Shown: positions 31,505 through 41,828, numbered from the stretch's first letter. The stretch: DNA of 64,000 bases from Actinoplanes ianthinogenes (GCF_018324205.1 NZ_AP023356.1:2497501-2561500); one strand, 5' to 3'. Numbers and translations: made by a program. The notes: a model not told the origin generated them from the letters alone.

Positions 31505-32701
31505 ATGGATTGGATCGAACGCTTCGCCGACGTGGTGGTCCGCGCCGGGGTCAACATCCAGCCCGGCCAGGGCGTGGTGCTGAACACCGACACCGCCCAT
31601 CTGGAGATCGCCCGCGCGGTGGTCGAGGCCGCCTATCGGGCCGGCGCCGCCTGGGTCGAGCCGGTCTGGCGGGACGGGCCGATGCACCGCTCCGCGGTCG
31701 ACCACGCGAGCCTCGACCAGCTGCGGTCCAGCCGGCCATGGGCGATCCAGCGCACCCGCGAGTGGGCCGAGCAGGGCGCCGCCTGGATCACGCTGGTCGG
31801 TGACGCCGACCCGCACGTGCTCGACGGCGCCGACCCGGCCAAGGCCGCCGCGGTCCGGGTCGACGAGTCGCTGGCCTATCGGTCCGCGGTGGTGGGCAAG
31901 CTGCGCTGGACCGTGATCGGCGCGCCCAACCCGGGCTGGGCCACCCAGGTCTTCGGCGAGCCGGACGTCGACCGGCTCTGGGCCGCGGTCGGCGCCGCGA
32001 TGCGCCTCGACCAGGACGATCCGGTCGCCGCCTGGCGGCAGCGGGCCGCCACGCTCGCCGAGCGCGGCGCGACGCTGGACGCGCTGGAGCTCACCGAGGT
32101 CCGCTATCACGGCGAGGGCACCGACCTCACCGTCGGCCTGATCCCGGGCTGCCACTGGACCGGTGGCGGCATGATCGACGACGCCGGTGTGCCGTACATG
32201 CCGAACATCCCGACCGAGGAGGTCTTCACCAGCCCGGACCGCCGCCGGGCCGAGGGCACGCTGCGGATCACCAAGCCGCTCGCGTTGCAGGGCCGGCTGG
32301 TCCGGGGGCTGCGGCTGACCTTCGAGGGCGGCCGGATCGTCGCGGCCACCGCCGAGGAGGGGCAGGACATCGTCGAGGCCCAGCTGGCCACCGACGACGG
32401 CGCGCGTCACCTGGGCGAGGTGTCGCTGGTCGACCGGGACAGCCGGATCGCGCAGGCCGGCATCGTCTTCCACAGCACGCTCTTCGACGAGAACGCGGGC
32501 TGTCACGTCGCGTGGGGTCAGAGCTTCCCGTTCGCCGTGCCGGGCGGCGTCGGCATGACCCCGGAGCAGCGCGCCGAGCTGGGGCTGAACGTCTCGGGAG
32601 TGCACACCGACGTGGTGGTCGGCGGTGCGGGCATCACCGTCACCGGCACCGGTCCGAAAGGGACGGTCGACATCATCCGGGACGACGAGTGGGTGCTGTG
32701 A
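31505..32701 (+). CDS. Aminopeptidase, M29 family
   Basis: This 398-residue protein matches thermophilic aminopeptidase T-type enzymes, which remove N-terminal residues using two metal ions. Visible ligand segments are PNIPTEEVFTSPD (Glu, near 240), HLGEVSLVDRDS (Glu, near 302), IVFHSTLFDENAGCHVAWG (His, Asp, His, near 320-335) and a C-terminal ...HTDVVVGG (His, Asp). ATG 31505 is the first start and leaves a short leader. The stop overlaps the following methyltransferase start. Confidence 0.9.
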   Translation: MDWIERFADVVVRAGVNIQPGQGVVLNTDTAHLEIARAVVEAAYRAGAAWVEPVWRDGPMHRSAVDHASLDQLRSSRPWAIQRTREWAEQGAAWITLVGDADPHVLDGADPAKAAAVRVDESLAYRSAVVGKLRWTVIGAPNPGWATQVFGEPDVDRLWAAVGAAMRLDQDDPVAAWRQRAATLAERGATLDALELTEVRYHGEGTDLTVGLIPGCHWTGGGMIDDAGVPYMPNIPTEEVFTSPDRRRAEGTLRITKPLALQGRLVRGLRLTFEGGRIVAATAEEGQDIVEAQLATDDGARHLGEVSLVDRDSRIAQAGIVFHSTLFDENAGCHVAWGQSFPFAVPGGVGMTPEQRAELGLNVSGVHTDVVVGGAGITVTGTGPKGTVDIIRDDEWVL

Positions 32702-33363
32702 CGGCGGCCTACGACGAGATCGCCGATTGGTACGAGCACGAGTTCCTGGCCCGGTCCACGCCCGGCGACCCGATCGGCATCCGCCGGTCGCTGACGACAC
32801 TGCTCGGGCCGGGCGCCGGGCGCTGCCTGGAGATCGGTTGCGGCACCGGGGCCTATGCGGCCCCGATCCGCGACCTGGGCTGGACCCCGCTCGGGGCGGA
32901 CCTCTCGGCCGGCATGCTGCGACACGCCGCGGGGCGGTTGCCGGTCGCCCGCGCCGACGCGGCCCGCTTGCCGGTCCGCGACGCCTCGGTGGACGCGGCG
33001 GTGACCGTGATGGCGCACACCGACATGCCGGACTATCCCGCGGTGCTGCGGGAGGCCGCCCGGGTGCTGCGCCCGGGGGGCGTGTTCGTCCACATCGGTG
33101 TGCATCCGGCGTTCTGCGGCGGGTTCGCCGATCGCGGCGATCCCGCCGCCGTGGTGATCCGCCCGGGCTATCTCGACGGTCACTGGACCACCGAGTCCTG
33201 GACCACCGAGGGCGTCCGGTCCCGGGTCGGCGCCAGTCACTGGCCGTTGCCGGAGCTGTTGCAGGCCTTTCTCGACGCCGGGCTGACGTTCGAGCGGTTC
33301 GGTGAGGGCGGCGCCCCGGTCCCCACGGTGCTCGCGATCCGGGCGCGCACGGTCAGGACATGA
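32698..33363 (+). CDS. Class I SAM-dependent methyltransferase
   Basis: A 221-residue protein with motif I CLEIGCGTGAYA near residue 43, an acidic residue after beta-2 (GADLSAG), and motif VAVMAHTDMPDY-like post I region, then VLRPGGVFVHIGVHP. GTG 32698 overlaps the peptidase stop, so the two are coupled. The substrate is not evident. The 3' end overlaps a small convergent gene by 11 bases. Confidence 0.85.
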   Translation: MTAAYDEIADWYEHEFLARSTPGDPIGIRRSLTTLLGPGAGRCLEIGCGTGAYAAPIRDLGWTPLGADLSAGMLRHAAGRLPVARADAARLPVRDASVDAAVTVMAHTDMPDYPAVLREAARVLRPGGVFVHIGVHPAFCGGFADRGDPAAVVIRPGYLDGHWTTESWTTEGVRSRVGASHWPLPELLQAFLDAGLTFERFGEGGAPVPTVLAIRARTVRT

Positions 33364-33481
33364 GCAGGATCGCGGTGGTGCCCAGCAGCACCAGGAGCAA
33401 CACCGCGACGAGCAGTCCCGTCTCGGCGGCGGTCTCGGAGGTTTCAGAAACTGGGGCGGTGGTCAAAGGTTCACTGCTCAT
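33353..33481 (-). CDS. Small single-helix membrane protein (42 residues)
   Basis: A short minus-strand gene: ATG 33481 follows GGAGGAG at seven bases. The product is MSSEPLTTAPVSETSETAAE followed by a single membrane helix (TGLLVAVLLLVLLGTTAILL) and a short tail. The acidic, Thr-rich N terminus and one C-terminal helix suggest a tail-anchored or simple membrane peptide. Function unknown. Confidence 0.6.
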   Translation of the reverse strand: MSSEPLTTAPVSETSETAAETGLLVAVLLLVLLGTTAILLMS

Positions 33482-33570
33482 GACGAGACTCCTCCGCAGG
33501 TCGCGAGAAGGTGCGTGCGGCGGCCGGGGGGCTTACGGTGAGGGCGTCATCGACCTCAGAGGGGTTACCT

Positions 33571-35148
33571 GTGCCATCGGAGGACTGGCTGTTGACCGCC
33601 GCCGAGCGCGGCAACCCGCACTCTGACATACCCACCTGGACCACTGGAAACACCGTCGAACCGCTTATTCACGGAAAAACGTATTTTTCCCGATTGATGG
33701 CGGAGGTGGAGCAGCTCGAGGCCGGTGATCACCTGCTGTTCACCGACTGGCGGGGCGATCCGGACGAGGTGCTCGCCGACGACGGACCGACGATCGCCGA
33801 CCTGTTCGCGGCAGCGGCCCGGCGCGGCGTGCTGGTCAAGGGCCTGCTCTGGCGGTCACATCTGGACAAGCTGGCGTACAGCGAGGAGGAGAACCGGAAC
33901 CTCGGCGACGCGATCCGCGAGGCCGGCGGCGAGGTGCTGCTCGACCAGCGGGTCCGCCGCGGTGGCTCACACCACCAGAAACTCGTGGTGCTGCGGCACC
34001 CGGGGCGGCCCGAGCGGGACGTGGCGTTCGTCGGCGGGATCGACCTGTGCCACAGCCGGCGCGACGACGCCGAGCACCACGGTGATCCGCAGGCGGTGCG
34101 GATGGCGTCGGCGTACGGGCCGACGCCGCCCTGGCACGACATCCAGCTGGAGCTGCGCGGTCCGGTGGTCGGCGCCCTGGACCTGACCTTCCGCGAGCGC
34201 TGGTGCGATCCGGCGCCGCTGGACCAGCACGGGCCGATCTCCACCGCGATGGACACGCTGAAGCACGCCGACCTGCACGCCGACCGGATGCCCCCGCAGC
34301 CACCGGATCCGCCGGCGTCCGGGCCGATGACCGTGCAGGTGCTGCGGACGTACCCGGCGATGCGTCCGCGCTACAGTTTCGCCCCGCTCGGCGAGCAGAC
34401 CGTGGCGCGCGGCTACACCAAGGCGATCAAGCGGGCCCGGCGGCTGATCTACCTGGAGGATCAATACCTCTGGTCGACCGAGGTGGCGCAGCTGTTCGCC
34501 GAGGCGTTGCGCGACAATCCCGAGCTGCACCTGATCGCCGTGGTGCCGCGTCATCCGGACGTGGACGGCGCGTTCGCGCTGCCACCCAACCAGGTCGGCC
34601 GCGAGCAGGCGATCGACCTGTGCCGGCACGCCGCGTCCGACCGGGTACACATCTTCGACCTGGAGAATCACGCCGGCACGCCGATCTATGTGCACGCCAA
34701 GGTGTGCGTCGTCGACGACGTGTGGTGCAGCGTGGGCAGCGACAACTTCAACCGTCGTTCGTGGACGCACGACAGCGAGCTGTCCTGCGCCGTCCTCGAC
34801 GACACCCGGGACGATCGGGAGCCGCGGGACCCGGCCGGGCTGGGCGACGGCGCGCGGCGTTTCCCCCGCGATCTCCGGCTCGAGCTGATGCGCGAGCACC
34901 TCGACGCGGCCGACACCAAAGACCTTCTGGACCCGATTTCTTCCGTACGCACGATGCGCGCGGCCGCCGAGGCATTACGTGACTGGGCCGAGAACGGCCG
35001 GCGAGGGCCCCGCCCGCCGGGGCGGCTGATCCCCCACTCGACCGAGCGTCTGCCCTGGTTCCAGCGGGCCTGGGCGACTCCCGCCTACCGGCTGATCTAC
35101 GACCCGGACGGTCGTCCGTGGCGGGATCGGCGGGCGGGCCGGTGGTGA
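33571..35148 (+). CDS. Phospholipase D family protein
   Basis: This 525-residue protein has both PLD catalytic motifs: GSHHQKLVVLRHPG near residue 133, followed by VGGIDLCHSRRDD, and YVHAKVCVVDDVWCSVGSDN near 375, each with the His-x-Lys core. Such enzymes cleave or transfer phosphodiester bonds of phospholipids; in actinobacteria cytosolic members are common and often of unknown substrate. No signal peptide is seen. GTG 33571 has AGAGGGG upstream. Confidence 0.9.
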   Translation: MPSEDWLLTAAERGNPHSDIPTWTTGNTVEPLIHGKTYFSRLMAEVEQLEAGDHLLFTDWRGDPDEVLADDGPTIADLFAAAARRGVLVKGLLWRSHLDKLAYSEEENRNLGDAIREAGGEVLLDQRVRRGGSHHQKLVVLRHPGRPERDVAFVGGIDLCHSRRDDAEHHGDPQAVRMASAYGPTPPWHDIQLELRGPVVGALDLTFRERWCDPAPLDQHGPISTAMDTLKHADLHADRMPPQPPDPPASGPMTVQVLRTYPAMRPRYSFAPLGEQTVARGYTKAIKRARRLIYLEDQYLWSTEVAQLFAEALRDNPELHLIAVVPRHPDVDGAFALPPNQVGREQAIDLCRHAASDRVHIFDLENHAGTPIYVHAKVCVVDDVWCSVGSDNFNRRSWTHDSELSCAVLDDTRDDREPRDPAGLGDGARRFPRDLRLELMREHLDAADTKDLLDPISSVRTMRAAAEALRDWAENGRRGPRPPGRLIPHSTERLPWFQRAWATPAYRLIYDPDGRPWRDRRAGRW

Positions 35149-35225
35149 GGGGTGTATCCAGCCACACCGTCGTAGCGGTGGCCAGCCGGATGGGCCGGGC
35201 GTGATCGGTTGCCTACGGTGAATTC

Positions 35226-36500
35226 GTGTCCACCACTACGTTGAACGTGGCCCTCCGCGACCGCCGCTATCTGCTCACCCCGTGGCCCTGGCGATCCGTG
35301 CTGTTCCTGGCCACCACCGCGGTCATCGCCGCGCCCCTCGCCTCCGGCCTGTGGCTCGGCCTGCTGCCGCTGCTGGTCGCGGCGAACGACGTCGGGCACG
35401 GCCGCGGGCCGGACGGCGCGGTCGTCTTCCTCGCCCTGGCCGGCACCGCCCTGCTGGTCGTCGCGGCCCCGCTGGTCGCGCTGCCGGTGGCCGCCCTCGA
35501 CCGCCGCCGGCTGCGGCTGGTCGACCCGCGCCCGCTGCACGGCGGGCCGGGCGGCGACCTGATCGCCCGGCTGCGTGACGAGGGCACCTGGCGCGCGGTG
35601 CTCTACACGCTGCTGCTCGGCCTGCTGGCGCCCCCGATCTTCTTCGGCGCGTTCCTGGCGCTGATGGCCGAGGTGCTGATGCTGCTCAGCCCGTTCAGCA
35701 TCGGCACCTGGAACTTCGGGACGTACGAGGTGCACGGCGGGCTGCGCAGCGCACCGCTCTGCCTGGCCGGGATCGTCCTGGCGCCGGTCCTGCTCTATCT
35801 GGCCGGTGTGCTCGCGGCCGGGCACGCCATGCTGGCCCGGCGGCTGCTCGGCGCCGGGGACCCGCTGCGGGACCAGCTCGGCGAGGTGCACCAGTCGCGG
35901 GCCCGGTTGGCCGACGCGTTCGACGCGGAACGCCGGCGGATCGAGCGTGACCTGCACGACGGCGCCCAGCACCGGCTCACCAGCCTCACCCTGCACCTGG
36001 GCATGGCCCGGCTGGACCTGCCGGCCGGCTCGCCGGCCGCCGAGCCGCTCGGGCTGGCGCACACCCAGGCCAAGGAGCTGATGGTGGTGCTGCGCGACCT
36101 GGTGCACGGGATCCGGCCGCAGGTGCTGACCGACCTCGGGCTGCCGGCCGCGCTGCGCGAACTGGCGGCCGGCTCGCCGGTGCCGGTGACGGTCGAGACG
36201 GAGATCGCGGCACGACCGCCGGAGGGGATCGAGACCACGGCGTACTTCGTGGCGGCCGAGGCGCTCACCAACATCGCCAAGCATGCCCGGGCCACCGAGG
36301 CGCGGGTGCGGGTGACCGGCGACGGCACCCGGGTGGACCTGGAGATCGAGGACAACGGGCGGGGCGGGGCCGACCCGGCCGGCGGCAGCGGGCTGACCGG
36401 GCTGGCCGACCGGGTGGCGGCCGCCGGTGGCCGGTTGTTGCTGGCCAGCCCGGCCGGTGGGCCGACCCTGCTGCGGGTGGAGCTGCCATGTCCGCGGTGA
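35226..36500 (+). CDS. Sensor histidine kinase (NarL-type system)
   Basis: A 424-residue membrane kinase with four hydrophobic segments in residues 20-205 (FLATTAVIAAPLASGLWLGL, AVVFLALAGTALLVVAAPLV, LLGLLAPPIFFGAFLALMAE, SAPLCLAGIVLAPVLLYLAG). The HisKA_3 motif ERDLHDGAQHRLTSL holds the phospho-acceptor His near 244, followed by an HATPase domain (ALTNIAKHARATEARV, EIEDNGRGG). It overlaps the response regulator gene by 13 bases. The signal is unknown. Confidence 0.92.
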   Translation: MSTTTLNVALRDRRYLLTPWPWRSVLFLATTAVIAAPLASGLWLGLLPLLVAANDVGHGRGPDGAVVFLALAGTALLVVAAPLVALPVAALDRRRLRLVDPRPLHGGPGGDLIARLRDEGTWRAVLYTLLLGLLAPPIFFGAFLALMAEVLMLLSPFSIGTWNFGTYEVHGGLRSAPLCLAGIVLAPVLLYLAGVLAAGHAMLARRLLGAGDPLRDQLGEVHQSRARLADAFDAERRRIERDLHDGAQHRLTSLTLHLGMARLDLPAGSPAAEPLGLAHTQAKELMVVLRDLVHGIRPQVLTDLGLPAALRELAAGSPVPVTVETEIAARPPEGIETTAYFVAAEALTNIAKHARATEARVRVTGDGTRVDLEIEDNGRGGADPAGGSGLTGLADRVAAAGGRLLLASPAGGPTLLRVELPCPR

Positions 36501-37147
36501 CCGCACGCGTGGTGCTCGCCGAGGACGGGGTGCTGCTGCGCGAGGGGCTGATCCAGGTGCTGGGCCGGTTCGGGTTCACGGTGGTGGACGCCGTGGGCGA
36601 CGCCGAGCACCTGATCACCTCGGTCGGCACGCACGAGCCGGACCTGGTGATCACCGACATCAAGATGCCGCCGGCCTTCCACGACGAGGGGCTGCGGGCC
36701 GCGGTGCAACTGCGCCGGATGCGGCCCGGGTTGCCGGTGGTGGTGCTGAGCCAGTACGTGCAGCAGGAGTACGCCGCCGACCTGATCGGCACCGGCGACG
36801 GGGTGGGTTACCTGCTCAAGGACCGAGTGGCCGACATCGAGGAGTTCGTGGCGGCGCTGCGGACCGTGCTCGCCGGCGGGACGGTGGTCGACCCGGAGGT
36901 GGTGCGGCGGCTGCTGCACCGGCCGCGGGATCCGCTCGGCATGCTGTCCCCGCGGGAGCGGGAGGTGCTCGGGCTGATCGCGGAGGGGCGGTCGAACTCG
37001 TCGATCGCCGGCGCGCTGTTCGTCACCGAGACCGCTGTCGGCAAGCACGTCGGCAACATCCTGGCCAAGCTGGGCCTCCCGCCGACGGACGACACCAACA
37101 GAAGGGTCATGGCCGTGCTGACCTACCTGGGCGCCAGGGTGGGCTGA
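36488..37147 (+). CDS. LuxR/NarL-type response regulator
   Basis: A 219-residue partner of the preceding kinase. The receiver domain has the acidic pair at the start (VVLAEDGVLLREGL), the phospho-acceptor Asp in PDLVITDIKMPP near 58, and Lys in YLLKDRV near 114. The DNA-binding domain has LSPREREVLGLIAEGRSNSS and TVGKHVGNIL-type recognition helix near 180 (here AVGKHVGNILAKLG). Its targets may include its own operon. Confidence 0.92.
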   Translation: MSAVTARVVLAEDGVLLREGLIQVLGRFGFTVVDAVGDAEHLITSVGTHEPDLVITDIKMPPAFHDEGLRAAVQLRRMRPGLPVVVLSQYVQQEYAADLIGTGDGVGYLLKDRVADIEEFVAALRTVLAGGTVVDPEVVRRLLHRPRDPLGMLSPREREVLGLIAEGRSNSSIAGALFVTETAVGKHVGNILAKLGLPPTDDTNRRVMAVLTYLGARVG

Positions 37148-37165
37148 CCGGCCCGTGACACCAGC

Positions 37166-38284
37166 TCACCGGCGGCGTTTCGCGTCCTCCGAGTCCACGG
37201 GCAGGGTCCAGGTGTGCGGGACCCAGATGGGGGCGGCGGGGTCGCCGTCCAGGGTGAGGCGGACCTGCCAGGCGCGCATCGGCGGCCGGCCCAGCCGCCA
37301 CCAGCGGTCGATCAGGGCGCCGGCGATCGCGGTGTACCGCTCCGCCTCGGAGCCGGCGGCCAGGATCGCGCCGTCCGGCAGCACCACCGCGCCCCCGGTG
37401 CCGCTCTCGTCGAGCAGGGCCAGGTGGCCCTGCTCGCGGCCGGGCAGCCCGGCCAGGGTGGCCCGCCGGTGCCAGGCGCCGGCGGCGTACCAGAGGTCGC
37501 GGAACGCGGTGGTGTCCAGCGGTGACGCCCAGCGCGGCGGGGCGGTCTCGACCAGGTCGGACAGGATCCCGGCCGACGGCGGGTGGCTGCCGGCGTGCCG
37601 GGCGCCGAGCGGCCCGGCGGCGCTCATGAAGCCGGACGGGCAGACCACGGTCGCCGGCACCGGGTCGCCGGGACGGGCCACGAGCACCGGGTGGTGACCG
37701 GCGTGCTCGACCGGGGCCAGCACGAACCCGTCCGGGGCGAGCTGGGCGAACCAGTGCGGCGAGAGTCCGGCGATGCCCACGGTGACGATGATCCGGTCGT
37801 ACGGTAAAGGATCCTGAAGCCCGAGATAGCCGTCGCCGGCGACGACCCGCACCCCGGCGATCCCGGCCCGGGCCAGCGCGGCGCGCGCCCGCCCGGCGAC
37901 GTCCTCCTGAACGTCCACACTGGTCACCGCGGCGCCGAGGGCCGCCATCAGCGCCGCGTTGTACCCGGTCCCGGCGCCGATCTCGAGCACCCGCATCCCG
38001 GGTCGCAGCTCCAGCGCCGCCAGCATGACCGCCATCAGCGACGGCTGGCTGGACGAGCTGACCGGCACGTCCCCGTGCAGCTTGGTGACCAGCACGTCGT
38101 TGCGGTAGACCGCTTCCAGGAACCCTGGGTCGTCCGGCTCCACCCGGCTGCCGTCGCGCCGGTGGAACCCGTCCGGCACGAACAGCTCCCGCGGCACCGT
38201 CGCGAAGGCCGTGGCCAGCTCCGGCGTCAGCGGGACGCCGTCCTGCCGGATCTGATCGAGGAACAGCCGCCGAGGATCAGCCAT
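37166..38284 (-). CDS. Protein-L-isoaspartate O-methyltransferase-like protein
   Basis: This 372-residue protein has the PCMT pattern: VPRELFVPDGFHRR near 29, SSSSQPSLMAVMLAALELRP near 76, motif I VLEIGAGTGYNAALMAAL near 100 and VAGDGYLG near 146. The last 170 residues form an extra domain seen in actinobacterial PCMT-like proteins, some of which act in peptide maturation rather than repair. No precursor peptide is seen nearby, so a repair-type role is more cautious. Confidence 0.8.
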   Translation of the reverse strand: MADPRRLFLDQIRQDGVPLTPELATAFATVPRELFVPDGFHRRDGSRVEPDDPGFLEAVYRNDVLVTKLHGDVPVSSSSQPSLMAVMLAALELRPGMRVLEIGAGTGYNAALMAALGAAVTSVDVQEDVAGRARAALARAGIAGVRVVAGDGYLGLQDPLPYDRIIVTVGIAGLSPHWFAQLAPDGFVLAPVEHAGHHPVLVARPGDPVPATVVCPSGFMSAAGPLGARHAGSHPPSAGILSDLVETAPPRWASPLDTTAFRDLWYAAGAWHRRATLAGLPGREQGHLALLDESGTGGAVVLPDGAILAAGSEAERYTAIAGALIDRWWRLGRPPMRAWQVRLTLDGDPAAPIWVPHTWTLPVDSEDAKRRR

Positions 38285-38299
38285 CCCGCAACGATACGT

Positions 38300-39448
38300 T
38301 TAGATGGCCGCCCCGGCGGCGGTCAGGCATTCCGGCACGTCACCCGCGTGATAGGGCCACTCCGACTGCTCGATGCTGGCCAGGAACCCGGCGTAGGTGG
38401 CGGCCGACAGCAGCCCGGCGACCGGCCGCAGCAGCGCCACGGCCCGTTCCGGATCGCAGCCCGGCACGGTCGCCCGCCAGCGCCGGGCCCACGCGGCGAG
38501 CACCGGCTCCGGCGACTCCAGGCCGTCGATCAGCCGCAGCAGGTCGAAGGCGGGATTGCCGATCGCGGAGTCGCCCCAGTCGACGATCACCAGGCCGCCC
38601 TGCCCGTCGGTGCGCACGTTGCCCGGGTGCAGGTCACCGTGCAGCAGCGTGTCCGGCAGGCCGCAGGCCGCGACCTCGGCGAACCGGGCCGGCAGGCCGT
38701 CGATCAGCTCCGCCAGTCCGGGGATGTCGTCCAGGTAGGGCGTGGCCACATGCACGAAACGCGCGGCGTCGAGCCGTTTGTCCGGAACCCCGGTCAACTC
38801 GCCGAGCCGACCGGCGAAATGTGCCTGCACCGGGTGGAAGGCCTCGACGATCTGCCCGCACAGGTCGGCGCCCGCACCGTACCGGTCCTCGCCCGGCACA
38901 TGCGCGAGCAGCATCCGGCCCGCCTTGCCGGACGCCATCACATAAGGCACCAGGTCGGGCGCGACCGAAGCGACCAGGCCCAGCACGGCCGGCTCGTGCG
39001 CGAAGAACGACGGCACCTGCTTGAGCCAGGCGATCGTGCCGCCCGGGCCGTCCAGCCGCCAGATCGCCGACAGATTCCAGGTGCGCTGCTGGTGGGCGGT
39101 CAGCTCGCCGAACCCGAGCCGGTCCAGCACGCCGGACGCCCAGGCCAGCGTGGCGGCCGGCCCGCCCGGCTCGGCCCACGGCGCGCGGTGGGCGTGCGGC
39201 ACCAGGTCGGCGCCGAGCGGGATCAGGCCCTCCGGCCGGTCCCGCGTCTCGGCGAGATAGGTGACGTGCCCGCCGGGCGGCGCCGGCCGGTCCGCGTGCA
39301 GCAGCCGCAGCACGGTGACGTCGGCGCTCGCCGCGGCGACCACCTCCGACACCTCCTGCCACCACGGGCTGGCGACGGAGAACGGCGGCAGCGCGCCGAG
39401 CAGCTCACCGGCCGGGTCGACCAGCACCAGGGTCACGGTTCGAGGCAC
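38300..39448 (-). CDS. Phosphotransferase (APH) family protein with NUDIX-like leader region
   Basis: A 382-residue protein, GTG 39448 overlapping the allantoicase stop. Residues 1-120 form a separate domain ([34 protein letters not shown]). From about 130 the aminoglycoside-phosphotransferase-type kinase fold follows, with the catalytic loop LLHGDLHPGNVRTD near 276 and metal-binding IVDWGDSAIGNPAFDL near 297. Its position after the allantoin genes suggests co-expression, not necessarily the same pathway. The substrate is unknown; the N-terminal domain name is a guess from pattern. Confidence 0.75.
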   Translation of the reverse strand: MPRTVTLVLVDPAGELLGALPPFSVASPWWQEVSEVVAAASADVTVLRLLHADRPAPPGGHVTYLAETRDRPEGLIPLGADLVPHAHRAPWAEPGGPAATLAWASGVLDRLGFGELTAHQQRTWNLSAIWRLDGPGGTIAWLKQVPSFFAHEPAVLGLVASVAPDLVPYVMASGKAGRMLLAHVPGEDRYGAGADLCGQIVEAFHPVQAHFAGRLGELTGVPDKRLDAARFVHVATPYLDDIPGLAELIDGLPARFAEVAACGLPDTLLHGDLHPGNVRTDGQGGLVIVDWGDSAIGNPAFDLLRLIDGLESPEPVLAAWARRWRATVPGCDPERAVALLRPVAGLLSAATYAGFLASIEQSEWPYHAGDVPECLTAAGAAI

Positions 39449-40410
39449 TGCCTCATTCTCGCCCACAGGTGGTCCCGATCGGCACGCCCCAGCAGACGTA
39501 ACCGGGCCATTCCGCCGTCCGGGAAGATGTCCAGCCGGGCGTGGGTCACCTCCGGGCCCTTGCGCAGCGGGAACCGGTGCGGGGTGTCGGGGCGCAACGC
39601 CGTCCGGGGCAGCAGCTCGACCTGGTCGCCGTCGGCGGTGATGCCGGTCAGCGTGGCCCAGCCGGGTGCGTTGCCCTTGAAGTGGCTGGTGTCCAGGTCG
39701 GCGAAGCGCAGCCGGGCCGGCGCGGCGAGCTGGACGAGCACCCAGTCGTTGGCGTCGTCGCGGCGGCGCGAGGTCTCCCAGCCGTCGCCCATGTTCAGCG
39801 CCAGGCCGGGCATCAGCATCCGCTGCGGGTTGCCGTAGAACATGTTGCTGCAATCGACGACCCGGCCGCCGTACTCCGCGGCGGCCACGTCGAAGACCTT
39901 CGGCAGCAGGTCCGGGTCGGGGACCACCTCGCCGTGCACGCGCAGCCGGGCCACCCCGCCGTCCGGGAAGATGTTGAGCCGCACGTGGGTCCAGCGCCGC
40001 TCGCCGGAGACCGGGAACTCGTTGCTCCCGTTCCCCTTGAGCTCGGCGCGCGGCAGGATCTCCGTCCACTCGGCCTCGGCCAGCTCGGCCGGGCCGGGAT
40101 AGCCGGGCAGCGCGGTCGCGTCGAGGGAGGCGAACGGCGGGTAGTTGCCGGTGAAGAACGAGGTGTCCACGTCGACACCGCGGATCACGCCGGGCGCGCC
40201 GAGCCGGATCACCGCGAAGTCGTGGCCCGCCACGCGCCGCCGGCGAGTCTCCCAGCCGTCGTAGACCTGGCCCTTGTGGTCGAAGGTCTTCGGCGCGTGC
40301 CCGGCCGGGGCGGGCAGCACCAGATGGTCGGCGGCGGCGAAGAACTCGTCGTTGGCGTACACCACGCCGCCGCCGAAGGCGCGGGAGGCGAGGTCGGGCA
40401 GATCCTTCAT
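39433..40410 (-). CDS. alc: Allantoicase
   Basis: This 325-residue enzyme hydrolyses allantoate to ureidoglycolate and urea. It shows the two repeated beta-sandwich halves of the family: [20 protein letters not shown] near 62 with [15 protein letters not shown], and [18 protein letters not shown] near 204 with [17 protein letters not shown]. The start ATG 40410 overlaps the allantoinase stop by 4 bases, so both enzymes are translated together. Confidence 0.93.
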   Translation of the reverse strand: MKDLPDLASRAFGGGVVYANDEFFAAADHLVLPAPAGHAPKTFDHKGQVYDGWETRRRRVAGHDFAVIRLGAPGVIRGVDVDTSFFTGNYPPFASLDATALPGYPGPAELAEAEWTEILPRAELKGNGSNEFPVSGERRWTHVRLNIFPDGGVARLRVHGEVVPDPDLLPKVFDVAAAEYGGRVVDCSNMFYGNPQRMLMPGLALNMGDGWETSRRRDDANDWVLVQLAAPARLRFADLDTSHFKGNAPGWATLTGITADGDQVELLPRTALRPDTPHRFPLRKGPEVTHARLDIFPDGGMARLRLLGRADRDHLWARMRQCLEP

Positions 40411-41720
40411 CGGTGTCCCTTCGTGAGGAAGTGTCCGTGTTTCTCGGCGCCGGTGACCGGCCTGCCGCGGAGCCACGTCGTGCGGACCACGCCGTGCAGG
40501 GTCTTCCCGGCGTACGGCGTCACCGGGTTCTTGTGGTGCAGCGCGTGCGCGTCGACCACGAACGTGGCGTCCGGGTCGAACGCCACCAGGTCGGCGTCGG
40601 CGCCGACCGCGATCCGGCCCTTGTCCGGCAGACCGGCCAGGTCGGCCGGACGGGTCGCCATCCAGCTCACCACCTCGGCGAGCGCATGCCCGCGGTCACG
40701 GGCCGCGGTCCAGATCACCGGCAGGCCGAGCTGCACCGACGCGATGCCGCCCCAGGCCGCGGCGAAGTCACCGGTGTCCTGGCGTTTCAGCTCCGGCGTG
40801 CACGGCGAGTGGTCGCTGACCACGCAGGTGATCAGGCCGTCGGCCAGGGCCGCCCACAGCCGGTCCGCGTTGGCCGCGTCGCGGATCGGCGGGCAGCACT
40901 TGAACTCGGTGGCGCCGTCCGGGATCCGGCCGGCGTCCAGGGTGAGGTAGTGCGGGCACGTCTCCGCGGTGACCCGGACCCCGTCGGCCCTGGCCTGGGC
41001 GATCAGCGGCAGGGCGGAGGCGGCGGACAGGTGCAGGATGTGCACCCGGCGGTTCGCGGCGCGGGCGACCGCGATGGCGGTGGCGACCGCGGCGTGCTCG
41101 GCGTCGGCCGGGCGGGACGACAGGAAGTCGGCGTAGGCGGGCGAGCTGGCCGCGTCGTGCAGGTGATCCGGGTCCTCGGCGTGGATCACGAACAGGGCGT
41201 CGGCGGCGGCCATCGCGGCGGCGAGCTGCTCCCGGTCGACCGGGGGGAACTCCGGGACGCCGGAGTCGGCGAGGAAGGCCTTGAAACCGAAGACCCCGGC
41301 GGCGTGCAACGCGGGCAGGTCGGCGGCGTTGCCGGGGATGGCGCCGCCCCAGAAGCCGACGTCGACGTGACACTGGCCGGTCGCGGCGGCCTGCTTGATC
41401 CGCAGCGCCTCGGCGTTGACGGTGGGCGGCAGGCTGTTCAGCGGCATGTCGATGATCGTGGTGACGCCGCCGGCGGCCGCGGCCCGCGTCGCGGTGGCGA
41501 AGCCCTCCCACTCGGTGCGGCCCGGCTCGTTGACGTGCACGTGCGTGTCCACCAGGCCCGGGGCCAGCACGGTGTCGCCGAGATCGACGTCGGAGGCCGC
41601 GGAAGCGGTCGCGTCGTAGGGCCGGATCGCGACGATCCGCCCGTGCTCCACCACGACCGCGGCCGGGGTCTCGCCGTCGGGGGTGATCACCCGGCGGGAG
41701 CGCACCACAAGATCAACCAT
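40407..41720 (-). CDS. allB: Allantoinase
   Basis: A 437-residue cyclic amidohydrolase that opens allantoin to allantoate. The metal ligands are visible: [13 protein letters not shown] (His-x-His) near 55, the carbamylated Lys in [11 protein letters not shown] near 147, later His residues in VHILHLSA and the Asp in VVSDHSPC near 310. ATG 41720 is chosen because upstream in-frame codons are Arg-rich and unlike the family. It is the first gene of the allB-alc-kinase operon. Confidence 0.93.
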   Translation of the reverse strand: MVDLVVRSRRVITPDGETPAAVVVEHGRIVAIRPYDATASAASDVDLGDTVLAPGLVDTHVHVNEPGRTEWEGFATATRAAAAGGVTTIIDMPLNSLPPTVNAEALRIKQAAATGQCHVDVGFWGGAIPGNAADLPALHAAGVFGFKAFLADSGVPEFPPVDREQLAAAMAAADALFVIHAEDPDHLHDAASSPAYADFLSSRPADAEHAAVATAIAVARAANRRVHILHLSAASALPLIAQARADGVRVTAETCPHYLTLDAGRIPDGATEFKCCPPIRDAANADRLWAALADGLITCVVSDHSPCTPELKRQDTGDFAAAWGGIASVQLGLPVIWTAARDRGHALAEVVSWMATRPADLAGLPDKGRIAVGADADLVAFDPDATFVVDAHALHHKNPVTPYAGKTLHGVVRTTWLRGRPVTGAEKHGHFLTKGHR

Positions 41721-41828
41721 GGGTTCGACCCTAGTCGCGCTTTGTTTCAGCGGAACCCCCGTCTTCTTCTTGGTGCAACGGGCCCGCGCGCCTTCCTGGG
41801 CTCGACGCCGTGGCATAGCCTGTCGCTC

